A DNA stretch of 17,790 nt from an uncultured Prevotella sp. (GCA_900772835.1 CAAGSA010000013.1:1-17790); one strand, 5' to 3'; positions 6,609 through 14,524 are shown, counted from the stretch's first letter. A program made the numbers and translations. Notes: generated from the letters alone by a model not told the origin.

Positions 6609-6690
6609 TCGTTTTTTGTTTGTTTTTACGGCGGCGTCCTTCCGTCCGCCTTATATATGTAGATTAATCCGGCAGCCGCTCCAGCGGCGG

Positions 6691-7611
6691 CTACTCCGAC
6701 ATGTTCTTCAGCCGTCGCGGAATCTCCAGACTGCCGAACCCATAGAATGCGGCTGCGTTCTCACCGAGGAAGAGCGCTTTCTCGCGCTCGCTGAGTTCAT
6801 CGCTCTTGCACACGAAGTCGTACGACATCTTGTATGTTATCGCCGTTATCGTGCGCGGATAGTCGGAACCCCACATCAGCTTCTCCGCCCCCACCATGTC
6901 TATCGCCCGGCGGATAGCCCTCACGGCACCCGGGTAGGGATAGAACTCGCTGTTGAAGAGCCAGGTTATGCCTCCCGACTCCACAAACACGTTCTCGTTG
7001 CGTGCGAGCATTATCTGCTCTTCCCATCCCGGCTGCGTCACCATACCGAAGTGTCCGATGGCAATCCTTAGCCCAGGGCATTCCGCAATAACGTCCCTTG
7101 CCTCCTGCATCTGCAGTCCGCCTTCGGCAAGACAGAGGGAGAGAATCATCCCCTTCCGCTCCATAAACCTGAACGCCTGCATCATCTCCTCGGAATTGAG
7201 GCGCACACGGCGGTCGTCCAGTATCAGCCTGTGCCCCGGTATTGCCACTCCACGGAACCCGCGCCCGTAGAGCCGCTCCACCTCGTGCAGGGGATTGCCG
7301 CCGAAGAAGTCGAACATGCCGAACACGAAGAAGCGTTCCGGATAGCGCCGCTTCACCTCCTCGAGATAGTCGTTCTGGCATCCGTCGATGAGTTCCTGCA
7401 CCACCACGGCTCCTGCCACCTGCGCATAGTCCATATTGGCAATGAACACCTCTGCCGAGTTCTCGCCGCTGACCATAAACGGGGGCAGCATCTGCACCTC
7501 CTCCGTGAGGAAGAACGAGCGTCCGTTCTCCGTTGTCTTTATCTTCATCCCGTTCCACTCCGTGTCCTGTCGCAGCCACAGGTGTGAATGGGCATCAATT
7601 ATCTTATACAT
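6691..7611 (-). CDS. Amidohydrolase-family protein, probable L-galactono/fucono-lactonase
   Basis: A TIM-barrel metal hydrolase of the amidohydrolase 2 / COG3618 group (306 aa), which includes sugar lactonases. Visible metal and catalytic residues are H8-x-H10 (DAHSHLW), H187 (IGHFGM) and D250 (WGSDYP). COG3618 enzymes open L-fucono-, L-rhamnono- and L-galactono-lactones. Placed between an L-galactose-dehydrogenase-like reductase and an L-galactonate-dehydrogenase-like enzyme, hydrolysis of L-galactono-lactone to L-galactonate is the simplest reading. No signal peptide is seen, so it is cytoplasmic. It lies 43 nt after the aldo/keto reductase gene and 82 nt before the dehydrogenase gene, in one transcription unit. 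Confidence 0.85.
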   Translation of the reverse strand: MYKIIDAHSHLWLRQDTEWNGMKIKTTENGRSFFLTEEVQMLPPFMVSGENSAEVFIANMDYAQVAGAVVVQELIDGCQNDYLEEVKRRYPERFFVFGMFDFFGGNPLHEVERLYGRGFRGVAIPGHRLILDDRRVRLNSEEMMQAFRFMERKGMILSLCLAEGGLQMQEARDVIAECPGLRIAIGHFGMVTQPGWEEQIMLARNENVFVESGGITWLFNSEFYPYPGAVRAIRRAIDMVGAEKLMWGSDYPRTITAITYKMSYDFVCKSDELSEREKALFLGENAAAFYGFGSLEIPRRLKNMSE

Positions 7612-7654
7612 GATATTCCGTTTCTCTTTTCTTGTTCCCTGCCCAAGCCGTTCT

Positions 7655-8590
7655 CTAAGTGTTCTTCCATCTGGCTCTCATCTGGCCGCCAATGATTTTC
7701 TGCACGTCCTCCACCAGCTGCCCGTCCATCGGGTCGTTCACGTAGGCAATGTTCTTCAGCACATTTGCAGGGTTTGCCGAACTGAACAGCGTGGTGGCGA
7801 TGTGGGCATTGTTGCTGCACGAATACTGCACGGCGAGTTTCTCTATCGGATAGCCTCTCTCCTCGCAGAATGCCGCCGCCCTGGCGCACGCCTCCTTCAG
7901 CTCTTCGGGAGCCGGATGCCAATCCGGCGCACCGCGCTTGGAGAGCAGTCCCATGGAGAAGGGCGAGGCATTTATCACGCCCACATGGTTCTGCTCGAAG
8001 AAGTCGAAATACTCGTTCAGCAGTTCGTCGTTCAGACAGTAGTGACAGAAGCAGAGCACCGATTCCACCGTGTCTGCCGGCACATGCTCTATCACCCACT
8101 TCAGGTTCTCCGGCTGCAGGTCGGTTATGCCCACATGCTTCACTACTCCCTCCTCGCGCAGTCTGACGAGTGCCGGCAGCGTCTCGTCCACGATCTGATG
8201 CAGGTCGGCAAACTCCACGTCGTGCACGTTGATAAGGTCGATATAGTCGATATGCAGGCGCTCCATACTCTCATACACGCTCTCGGTCACCCGTTTCGCC
8301 GAGTAGTCCCAGGTGTTCTTGCCGTCCTTGCCGTAGCGTCCCACCTTTGTCGAGAGGTAGTATTTATCGCGCGGTATGTCCACAAGCGCCTTGCCCAGCA
8401 CAGTCTCCGCCTTCAGATGTCCGTAGTAGGGCGACACGTCGATGAAGTTTATTCCGTTTTCCACTGCCGTATGAACAGCCTCTATGCCTTCAGCCTCGCG
8501 TATGTCGTGGAACACGCCGCCGAGCGACGACGCCCCGAATCCGAGATTCGACACACGCATGCCTGTATTTCCGATTTCGTTGTAAACCAT
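7655..8590 (-). CDS. Aldo/keto reductase, probable L-galactose (L-fucose) 1-dehydrogenase
   Basis: An aldo/keto reductase barrel (311 aa) with the complete tetrad D51, Y56, K82 and H123. The sequence strongly recalls plant L-galactose dehydrogenase in GFGASSLGGVF, DVSPYYG, STKVGRYGK, HDVEFADLHQIVDETLPAL and DWHPAPEELKEA. These enzymes oxidise L-galactose (often L-fucose too, which has the same configuration) to the lactone with NAD(P). It is first gene of the operon. Upstream are a hairpin (8640-8678) and a 22-nt tandem array (8756-8865), but no TAnnTTTG box was found on this strand. The family is certain; the choice between L-galactose and L-fucose is inference. Confidence 0.88.
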   Translation of the reverse strand: MVYNEIGNTGMRVSNLGFGASSLGGVFHDIREAEGIEAVHTAVENGINFIDVSPYYGHLKAETVLGKALVDIPRDKYYLSTKVGRYGKDGKNTWDYSAKRVTESVYESMERLHIDYIDLINVHDVEFADLHQIVDETLPALVRLREEGVVKHVGITDLQPENLKWVIEHVPADTVESVLCFCHYCLNDELLNEYFDFFEQNHVGVINASPFSMGLLSKRGAPDWHPAPEELKEACARAAAFCEERGYPIEKLAVQYSCSNNAHIATTLFSSANPANVLKNIAYVNDPMDGQLVEDVQKIIGGQMRARWKNT

Positions 8591-8639
8591 AGGTTATGTA
8601 TCTTTTGTTTGTTTCTGATGCTATTTCTCCGTAGAACAC

Positions 8640-8678
8640 AACGGTGTTCCTTTATGCAAGGACGCGACGGACACCGTT
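8640..8678 (-). promoter_or_regulatory. Hairpin in the likely leader of the reductase operon
   Basis: AACGGTGT (8640-8647) pairs with ACACCGTT (8671-8678), and the adjoining TCCTT (8648-8652) pairs with AAGGA (8658-8662). This gives 13 bp interrupted by an 8-nt bulge (8663-8670) with a 5-nt loop. It lies 50-88 nt upstream of the reductase start, so it may be an operator dyad or a 5' UTR structure. Confidence 0.4.
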
Positions 8679-8755
8679 TTGTAATCACCGCCGCACTGCT
8701 ATTCAATCCAGCCGTACTGCACACGAAACACACAGCACACATAGCCGCATTTCGC

Positions 8756-8865
8756 AAACAGCACACTTACGGGTCAGAAACGGCACACTTATGGGGCGTA
8801 AACGGCACACTTACGATGCATAAATGCCCCCACTTGCGATGCAAAACGTCATATCCATGATTTTC
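8756..8865. repeat. 22-nt tandem repeat array between divergent sugar genes
   Basis: Units begin at 8756, 8778, 8800 and 8822, each starting AAACrGCACACTTAyG or a close variant. A fifth degraded unit starts at 8844 (AAACGTCATA). A period of two helical turns places each copy on the same DNA face. It could be an operator array or an unstable repeat without function. Confidence 0.75.
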
Positions 8866-8957
8866 TGCGCAGGCGTTCCCTCTTCCCGATATATTAAAAA
8901 CACAAAACAAAATGGGAAAAAACCGAGACAGAGATATGGCGGTTCAAAATAAAGTGT

Positions 8958-8965
8958 TATCTTTG
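8958..8965 (+). promoter_or_regulatory. -7 box of the isomerase-family gene
   Basis: TATCTTTG matches TAnnTTTG exactly; no clear TTTG is found at the -33 position. The predicted leader is about 135 nt, long for this organism's genes. Confidence 0.55.
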
Positions 8966-8978
8966 CACCATAATCAAA

Positions 8979-9049
8979 ATGGGGTATATATATAATTAAG
9001 GTAGGAACGCTCCCTGCAAGAAACGAACAAACTCACCCCACTACCCCAT
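8979..9049 (+). promoter_or_regulatory. Possible leader RNA structure before the isomerase-family gene
   Basis: ATGGGGTA (8979-8986) and TACCCCAT (9042-9049) are complementary over 8 bp and would close a ~70-nt domain in the 5' leader. No known riboswitch class was recognised. Direct pairing is seen; a regulatory role is inferred. Confidence 0.3.
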
Positions 9050-9107
9050 CTTTACCAATAAGGAAAAGCGAAAACATTTTTACAAAAACATAATACAATT
9101 AAAAACT

Positions 9108-10586
9108 ATGGTAAGTAATAACATTCCTCAGGTCAAGCTCGGCATAATTGCCGTAAGCCGCGACTGCTTCCCCATCGCACTGTCTACACAGCGCCGCGAG
9201 AACATCGTAAAAGAATACAAAGGCGAAATCTTCAACTGCCAGACCACTGTTGAAAACGAGCAGGACATGCTCAAGGCTGTGGCTGAGGTGAAGAACGAGG
9301 GCTGCAACGCCCTGGTGGTGTTCCTCGGAAACTTCGGTCCGGAAACTCCCGAAACGCTCATCGCAAAGCATTTCGACGGTCCGGTGATGTTTGTGGCTGC
9401 CGCCGAGGGCGACGGCGACATGATCAACGGCCGCGGCGACGCATACTGCGGAATGCTCAACTGCTCCTACAATCTGGGCATGCGCCATCTGAAGGGCTAT
9501 ATCCCGGAATATCCCGTTGGCACAGCCGACGAGGTGGCAAGGATGATCGAGGACTTCGTGCCTGTGGCACGCGTGGTGCTCGGACTCAAGGGACTGAAAA
9601 TCATCACCTTCGGACCGCGTCCGCAGGATTTCTTCGCCTGCAACGCTCCCATCAAGGGACTCTATGAGCTGGGCGTGGAAATAGAGGAGAACTCGGAACT
9701 CGACCTGCTCGTGGCATACAAGGAGCACGAAAACGACCCGCGCATCGACGACGTGTGCAAGGATATGGCTGAGGAAATGGGCGAAGGCAGATACTATCCC
9801 GACCTGAGCCGCCGCATGGCACAGTTCGAGCTAACACTCCTCGACTGGGCTGAGCAGCACAAGGGCGCACGCCAGTATGTGGCATTCGCCGACAAATGCT
9901 GGCCGGCTTTCCCGAGCCAGTTCGGATTCGAGCCGTGCTACGTGAACAGCCGTCTGGCAAGCCGCGGCATACCCGTAGCCTGCGAGGTGGACATCTACGG
10001 AGCACTGTCGGAGTATATCGGAATGTGTGCAAGCGGTGACACAGTGACGCTGCTCGACATCAACAACTCCGTGCCAAAGTATATCTACGACGAGGACATA
10101 GTGAATAAATACGACTACAAGCTCACCGACACCTTCATGGGCTTCCACTGCGGAAACACGCCGCAGTGCAAGATGTGCTCCGCACGCGCCATCAAGTTCC
10201 AGCTCATACAGAACCGTCTGCTCGAAAACGGCGGCAAGCCCGACTTCACACGCGGCACTCTGGAGGGCGACATCGCTGCAAGCCCCATCACATTCTATCG
10301 TCTGCAGTGCGACTCTGAGGGCAACCTGCGCTCATACATCGCCGAGGGCGAAGTGCTCGACGTTCCCACACGTTCGTTCGGCGGCATCGGCATCTTCGCA
10401 ATCCGCGAGATGGGCAGATTCTATCGCCACGTACTCATCCAGAAGGGCTATCCTCACCACGGTGCAGTGGCTTTCTCACATGTGGGCAAGACTCTCTTCG
10501 AGGTGTTCAAGTATCTCGGCATAAAGGACATCGCCTACAACCAGCCGAAGCATCTGCCCTACCCGACCGAGAACCCCTGGGCATAA
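9108..10586 (+). CDS. L-fucose/L-arabinose isomerase family protein
   Basis: A 492-aa protein with the layout of L-fucose isomerase: an N-terminal Rossmann-like part (LGIIAVSRDCFPIAL, ALVVFLGNFGPET) and a C-terminal metal site. E293 (ACEVDIYGAL) and D317 (LLDINN) are 24 residues apart, the spacing of Glu337 and Asp361 in E. coli FucI as remembered. The third ligand may be one of H347, H450 or H451. Such enzymes interconvert an aldose and a ketose with Mn2+. It is about 100 aa shorter than classical FucI. No kinase, aldolase or permease gene accompanies it, and it diverges from an L-galactose oxidation operon, so the substrate could be L-fucose, L-galactose or another sugar. A strong terminator follows. 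Confidence 0.82.
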   Translation: MVSNNIPQVKLGIIAVSRDCFPIALSTQRRENIVKEYKGEIFNCQTTVENEQDMLKAVAEVKNEGCNALVVFLGNFGPETPETLIAKHFDGPVMFVAAAEGDGDMINGRGDAYCGMLNCSYNLGMRHLKGYIPEYPVGTADEVARMIEDFVPVARVVLGLKGLKIITFGPRPQDFFACNAPIKGLYELGVEIEENSELDLLVAYKEHENDPRIDDVCKDMAEEMGEGRYYPDLSRRMAQFELTLLDWAEQHKGARQYVAFADKCWPAFPSQFGFEPCYVNSRLASRGIPVACEVDIYGALSEYIGMCASGDTVTLLDINNSVPKYIYDEDIVNKYDYKLTDTFMGFHCGNTPQCKMCSARAIKFQLIQNRLLENGGKPDFTRGTLEGDIAASPITFYRLQCDSEGNLRSYIAEGEVLDVPTRSFGGIGIFAIREMGRFYRHVLIQKGYPHHGAVAFSHVGKTLFEVFKYLGIKDIAYNQPKHLPYPTENPWA

Positions 10587-10620
10587 CCGACCGCTGAACA
10601 AGCAGCAACGCAACATAACA

Positions 10621-10666
10621 AAGCCGCCCGGCTACTCTGCAATAGAGTGCCGGGCGGCTTCTTTTT
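10621..10666 (+). terminator. Intrinsic terminator of the isomerase-family gene
   Basis: AAGCCGCCCGGC (10621-10632) pairs with 10649-10660, and ACTCT (10634-10638) pairs with AGAGT (10644-10648) above a one-base bulge. The 5-nt loop is followed by the T-run CTTTTT at 10661-10666. This is a textbook rho-independent terminator. Confidence 0.92.
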
Positions 10667-10672
10667 CATTAT

Positions 10673-10710
10673 ACATCCACCAGAAGGAATGTTCTTCCAG
10701 CAGTGGATGT
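10673..10710. terminator. Second hairpin between the convergent genes
   Basis: ACATCCAC (10673-10680) pairs with GTGGATGT (10703-10710), and GGAA (10686-10689) can pair with TTCC (10695-10698). It lies 16 nt past the stop of the leftward surface protein gene. The following T-run (10716-10721) is on the plus strand, so it may work as a back-up rightward terminator or a 3' stabilising stem for the leftward mRNA. Confidence 0.45.
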
Positions 10711-10726
10711 CACGCTTTTTTGTATT

Positions 10727-13198
10727 TTACTCCACAACGAGCTTCTTGCCGTTCACCACGTAGATGCCCTTCTGCAGGCTCTTCACGCATCTGCCCACGG
10801 GCTGTCCGCCGATGGTGTATATCATGCCGCTGCCTTCAGCCGCAGGCTCCAAGATGCCGATTGCCGTAGGAACGCCGTCGGTGTTCACCGTGAAGCTTCC
10901 GGCATCCATGCCTTCCGGCATCTGGATATATGCGCTCATGCCATTGAGCATGTTCGCCCCTTCGGTCTCAGCATCGGGATAATACAGCGAGCAGCCGGCA
11001 CCAAGCATCACGTCGGTAGGCAGCAGCTCTGCCTTGCTCGTAACGCCGACGAATCTGTAGGCGTTGCCTGCGTTGTCGGTATACTCTGCCGGTGTATTTG
11101 CAGCCGAAATGCTGCCACGGAAGAAGATGCTTCCCTCCACATCGCTGGCAGGCTTGAACAAGTATGGCACTCCAGCCTCTATCTCTGTAGCCTCAACGAA
11201 CACCATCTCGCTGTTCTCCACACGATGGAACCTGCGGATGGCTGCAATCTCGCCAAACATCTCTGCCACCTCTTCGCTGCTCAGGCTGAACGGGAAGCAA
11301 ACGGCATTCCAGTTCTCAGCGGAAAGCTTGCGGTCGAGCTTGATGTTCACGCTCTTGCCGTCGTTGGCAGCGATAGCCGCCGCATTGTCAGCATCCTCGG
11401 CTATTGCCACGAGCTTCACTATCTTCACGTCGTCGATGAACACGTTGTAGTTCACCGGACCTGCCCAGAAGCAGGCGTGCTCGCCCCAGAACTCAATTCG
11501 TGTGGTTGGGGTTCCGTTCGGGATAACGATGAAATACTCTTTGAATTCGCCTATGGGCAGCTCAACCGACTGTTTCAGGATGGTGCTGTCGGCATCTACC
11601 ACCGTAATCTTCAGCGTCGGGTCCATGGGGTTGTTCTTCACGGCAGCTCCAGCCTTGAATGTGAGCAGCGCGGTGCCGTTGAGATATTTCATGTCGGGGG
11701 AGATGAGTGACGCCTGACCGAAGATGTTCAGACACTTGTCTGCCGGAAGCACCGTCTGCAGCAGTCCGCCCGTGGTGGATTTCTCATACCATCCGGGGTT
11801 GTCGCAAAGGCCGCCGTCGAAGGTATCGCCGTCGCCCGACTCCCATGTGCCGTCGTTTCCGCCAGTGCCTTCCACATTGTCGAAAGTCTCGCAGAAGATA
11901 TTTTCCGGATCTGCCACGCGCAGTGTGTAGCTGGCTGTGTACGGTTCATAGAGGTCGTTGCCGGCGTATGCTGCGGTGATGGTGGTCTCACCGAGCGCGA
12001 GAACCGTCACGTTGCCTTTGCTGTCGACAGTTGCCGTCTCCGTGTTCGAGCTGCCGAACGTGAGCAGTTCGTCCATGTCGCCGGTGCCTACGTGGGTAGG
12101 CATCACCAGCAACGGAGCCTCATAGCTGTCCTTGTCGTCAACGTATATCACGTCGAGCTCGCGCTCAAAGAAGAACGCGCAGTCTCTCTTCTTGCATGTG
12201 ATGGAGAATGAAGCCGAGGCATCCTCATACATCTCGTCGTTTTCCACCGCAGCCGTGATGGTGGCATCGCCGGCTGCAAAGATTGCCACTTTTCCGTCTT
12301 CATCCACCGTTGCCACCTCCGGGTTCGACGAGACATAGGCTACGGTCAGTCCCTCTACCGTTTCTTCGCCTGACGTAAGCGTGAGTGCCGGAGCTGAGTA
12401 GCTGTCTTTCTCGTCGCCGAACACGATGTCGTGCTCGCGCTCATAGGCGAGTGTTAGCGGATTCTTAGAGTAGTTTATGGTGTAGGAGATGTCGGCGGCG
12501 GCATCATACACGCCTTCTTCACCGGCGTATGATGCCGTGATGGTGGCTGTGCCCAAGCTGCCGAAGGTCAGGGCTCCCGTGTTCTCGTCCACGCTCACCA
12601 CCTCTGCATTGCTGCTTGCATACTTCACGGCAGCCCCCTCTATCAGGGTATTCTCCTTGTTCTCGGTCACTATTGCCGTCGGTGCGGCGAAGGCGCTCTC
12701 CTTACCCTTGTACACATTGTAGCCCGGCTGCGCGTCGGTACCGAAAGAGAGTGTGGTTGACACGGTAGCAGCGAGGGTCACCGTCACCTTATTCACCTTG
12801 AACGATGATACGGTGTACGACATCTCGATGTTGCTGCTCAGTCCTGTCCATGTGCCGGTGGAGGCATCGAAAGAGCCTTCGTTCACACTTTTTATCTTTC
12901 CCAGGTTGCTGCCTTCGAGCACAACTCTCACGATTTTTCCCGCAGTAGAAGACACTGTCAGTTTTTGTGTGAACATACTGTTGAACTGGTAGGGGGTCTC
13001 TCCCAACTTGGCGTACGTTCCGCCGAAGGTCACTCCGTCTTTCTCAATCTTGTCTTCTCCCGAAATAGACCATCCGGATATACTTCCCTTGTCTATTCCC
13101 GCCTCAAACACAACTGTTGTCTGGGCGAATGCCGCTCCGCTAACGATCAGGAACAGCGACATGAGTACAAGCCTCATGCTTTGTTTCATCAAATTCAT
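10727..13198 (-). CDS. Secreted surface protein with three Big-type Ig repeats and C-terminal sorting-like domain
   Basis: An 823-aa exported protein. The signal peptide covers about residues 1-25 (LVLMSLFLIVSGAAFAQ). Residues 26-145 form an N-terminal beta domain. Three bacterial Ig-like repeats (Big-type) lie at about 148-243, 247-335 and 341-428, each with the VKYASSNAEVVSVDE / GTATITASYAG pattern. A beta-sandwich with a FCETFDNVEG opening and FIDDVKIVKL end spans about 435-595, like carbohydrate-binding or choice-of-anchor domains. A segment with NWNAVCFPFSLS (about 623) and a C terminus ending IYVVNGKKLVVE (about 790-823) are common in Prevotella surface proteins and resemble type IX secretion signals. 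No catalytic motif is seen; adhesion or glycan binding is inferred. It is monocistronic, 111 nt after queE. Confidence 0.85.
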   Translation of the reverse strand: MNLMKQSMRLVLMSLFLIVSGAAFAQTTVVFEAGIDKGSISGWSISGEDKIEKDGVTFGGTYAKLGETPYQFNSMFTQKLTVSSTAGKIVRVVLEGSNLGKIKSVNEGSFDASTGTWTGLSSNIEMSYTVSSFKVNKVTVTLAATVSTTLSFGTDAQPGYNVYKGKESAFAAPTAIVTENKENTLIEGAAVKYASSNAEVVSVDENTGALTFGSLGTATITASYAGEEGVYDAAADISYTINYSKNPLTLAYEREHDIVFGDEKDSYSAPALTLTSGEETVEGLTVAYVSSNPEVATVDEDGKVAIFAAGDATITAAVENDEMYEDASASFSITCKKRDCAFFFERELDVIYVDDKDSYEAPLLVMPTHVGTGDMDELLTFGSSNTETATVDSKGNVTVLALGETTITAAYAGNDLYEPYTASYTLRVADPENIFCETFDNVEGTGGNDGTWESGDGDTFDGGLCDNPGWYEKSTTGGLLQTVLPADKCLNIFGQASLISPDMKYLNGTALLTFKAGAAVKNNPMDPTLKITVVDADSTILKQSVELPIGEFKEYFIVIPNGTPTTRIEFWGEHACFWAGPVNYNVFIDDVKIVKLVAIAEDADNAAAIAANDGKSVNIKLDRKLSAENWNAVCFPFSLSSEEVAEMFGEIAAIRRFHRVENSEMVFVEATEIEAGVPYLFKPASDVEGSIFFRGSISAANTPAEYTDNAGNAYRFVGVTSKAELLPTDVMLGAGCSLYYPDAETEGANMLNGMSAYIQMPEGMDAGSFTVNTDGVPTAIGILEPAAEGSGMIYTIGGQPVGRCVKSLQKGIYVVNGKKLVVE

Positions 13199-13309
13199 TT
13201 ACCTTTTTCTGTTTTATTTTCTTTTATTGTCAACTCCAAAACGATTCGCGACCAAGGGCGGACGGCAGAGGCCGCACACCTCTTTTTTATGGGCCACGCT
13301 AGAATTATC

Positions 13310-13882
13310 CTACCTCACGTCTATTATTTTGTGTGTCTGCAGCGACAGATGCCACTGGGGATGGCGCAGACAATAGTCTATCGCCCCTTCGAGATTGCGG
13401 CGGTTCCGCGCCTCGTCCTTCACGTCGCAAGGCTGCAGGCTGTACACCTCTGCCTGCACATTATTATATCGGTCAATCTTTGCGTCGTCGCCTTCGAACA
13501 CCACTTTCAACTCGTCGATGCGTGACAGCACCACCTTCTCGTATTTCGGCGAACACGTGATCCAGTCCACGCTGCACCCTGGCGGCAGCATACGCGTGCC
13601 GTTGGTTTCCATCTGCACGTAGCATCCCTCGGCATGAAGCTTGTCGAGGAGCGATGCCGTGAGCTGCAGCGATGGTTCGCCGCCTGTTATAACGATGTGG
13701 CGCGCCGGGTATTTCGTTGCCTCTGCCACGATTTCCTCCTCGCTCATCTCGGAGTATGAGGCATGGTCGGTGTCGCAGAAGCTGCATCTGAGGTTGCATC
13801 CCGAGAAGCGGATGAACACGGCAGGCGTTCCGGCAAAGTGTCCCTCGCCCTGCAACGAATAGAATATCTCGTTCACTCGCAT
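13310..13882 (-). CDS. queE: 7-carboxy-7-deazaguanine synthase
   Basis: A radical SAM enzyme that converts 6-carboxy-tetrahydropterin to 7-carboxy-7-deazaguanine on the path to preQ0 and queuosine. The cluster motif CNLRCSFC binds the 4Fe-4S cluster; ITGGEPSLQ is the SAM-binding GGEP motif, and METNGTR and TCSPKYE follow as in the family. The start at 13882 (MRVNEIFYSLQGEG) is chosen over one 10 codons earlier because it is the family's normal N terminus and overlaps the queD stop by 10 nt, suggesting translational coupling. The product is 190 aa. QueC, which makes preQ0 next, is not in the window. Confidence 0.95.
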   Translation of the reverse strand: MRVNEIFYSLQGEGHFAGTPAVFIRFSGCNLRCSFCDTDHASYSEMSEEEIVAEATKYPARHIVITGGEPSLQLTASLLDKLHAEGCYVQMETNGTRMLPPGCSVDWITCSPKYEKVVLSRIDELKVVFEGDDAKIDRYNNVQAEVYSLQPCDVKDEARNRRNLEGAIDYCLRHPQWHLSLQTHKIIDVR

Positions 13883-14247
13883 TCCTTCTCCTCCATATCC
13901 GGGCATCCGCATTCCTCGTCTTTCACATACACAGCGATGTTGTTGGAACTTTCCTCCACCCTCACCTTATAGCATTGCGGTATCTGCTCGCATGCCCAGC
14001 GTGCGATGTTCTCTGCCGTAGGGTTGAACGGCAGCAGTTCGTTGAAGTTTCCGTGGTCGAGATAATCGTGTATCCTGTCTTTTATGTGCTTGAAATCTAC
14101 CACCATCCCCTCGGCATTGAGTTCCTTTGCCTTGCAGTATACGGTCACGGTCCAGTTGTGCCCGTGCAGATTGGTGCATTTACTTTCATACGGCAGACTG
14201 AGCCTGTGGCAGCCTGCAATCTCCATTTTCTTCTTAACGTAATACAT
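13873..14247 (-). CDS. queD: 6-carboxy-5,6,7,8-tetrahydropterin synthase
   Basis: A cytoplasmic enzyme making 6-carboxy-tetrahydropterin from dihydroneopterin triphosphate, the substrate of QueE. Zinc ligands H14 (GCHRL), H28 and H30 (LHGHNW) are present, with the catalytic Cys at 24. Further family landmarks are VVDFKHIK (49-56), LDHGNFNEL, PTAENIARW and VRVEES. At 124 aa it is of usual length. The C-terminal tail EECGCPDMEEKECE is acidic and Cys-containing, beyond the conserved fold, and is the part overlapping queE. It is the first gene of the queD-queE operon, with a consensus promoter upstream. Confidence 0.95.
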   Translation of the reverse strand: MYYVKKKMEIAGCHRLSLPYESKCTNLHGHNWTVTVYCKAKELNAEGMVVDFKHIKDRIHDYLDHGNFNELLPFNPTAENIARWACEQIPQCYKVRVEESSNNIAVYVKDEECGCPDMEEKECE

Positions 14248-14269
14248 TTATTATTAGATAAATCGGGTG

Positions 14270-14301
14270 CAAAGTTAGGAAATATGCTCTACACACACAA
14301 A
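14270..14301 (-). promoter_or_regulatory. Promoter of queD-queE
   Basis: On the minus strand TTTG (14298-14301), a 20-nt spacer and TAACTTTG (14270-14277) match the Bacteroidetes consensus fully. The leader is only about 15-20 nt, too short for a preQ1 riboswitch. Confidence 0.75.
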
Positions 14302-14524
14302 GATTTGTCATTAAAAAAATCTCATTGCTGACGCATATCAATGAAACCACTGATACACTTAACGGGAATAATGCCTGTATCGGGAATGACTGTCGCACGC
14401 ATCACGGATGCCAGTCTGCCGTTATACCTGAAATCTTCTTACCTTAGGTCTAAACTTATTGAACCGCTTTAAAAGTCTTACTAATATTAAAGTCTCGCAT
14501 GAATGAATCTTGGATTTCCAAGGT

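Larger units (their letters stand above)
8591..9107. other. Divergent regulatory region between the dehydrogenase operon and the isomerase gene
   Basis: These 517 nt hold no convincing gene. They contain a hairpin near the leftward operon (8640-8678), a 22-nt tandem array (8756-8865), a rightward -7 box (8958-8965) and an 8-bp inverted repeat in the rightward leader (8979-8986 with 9042-9049). A long frame crossing the left part is antisense to the reductase gene and is not supported. Confidence 0.6.

Noticed and set aside
7436..8860. A 474-codon plus-strand frame
   Set aside because: It lies antisense to the lactonase and aldo/keto reductase genes, which have complete family motifs, and its sequence is rich in His/Arg/Leu like other antisense shadows.
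13883..13912. Upstream ATG for queE
   Set aside because: It adds ten residues inside queD that are not part of the family N terminus; the 10-nt overlap start at 13882 is more natural.
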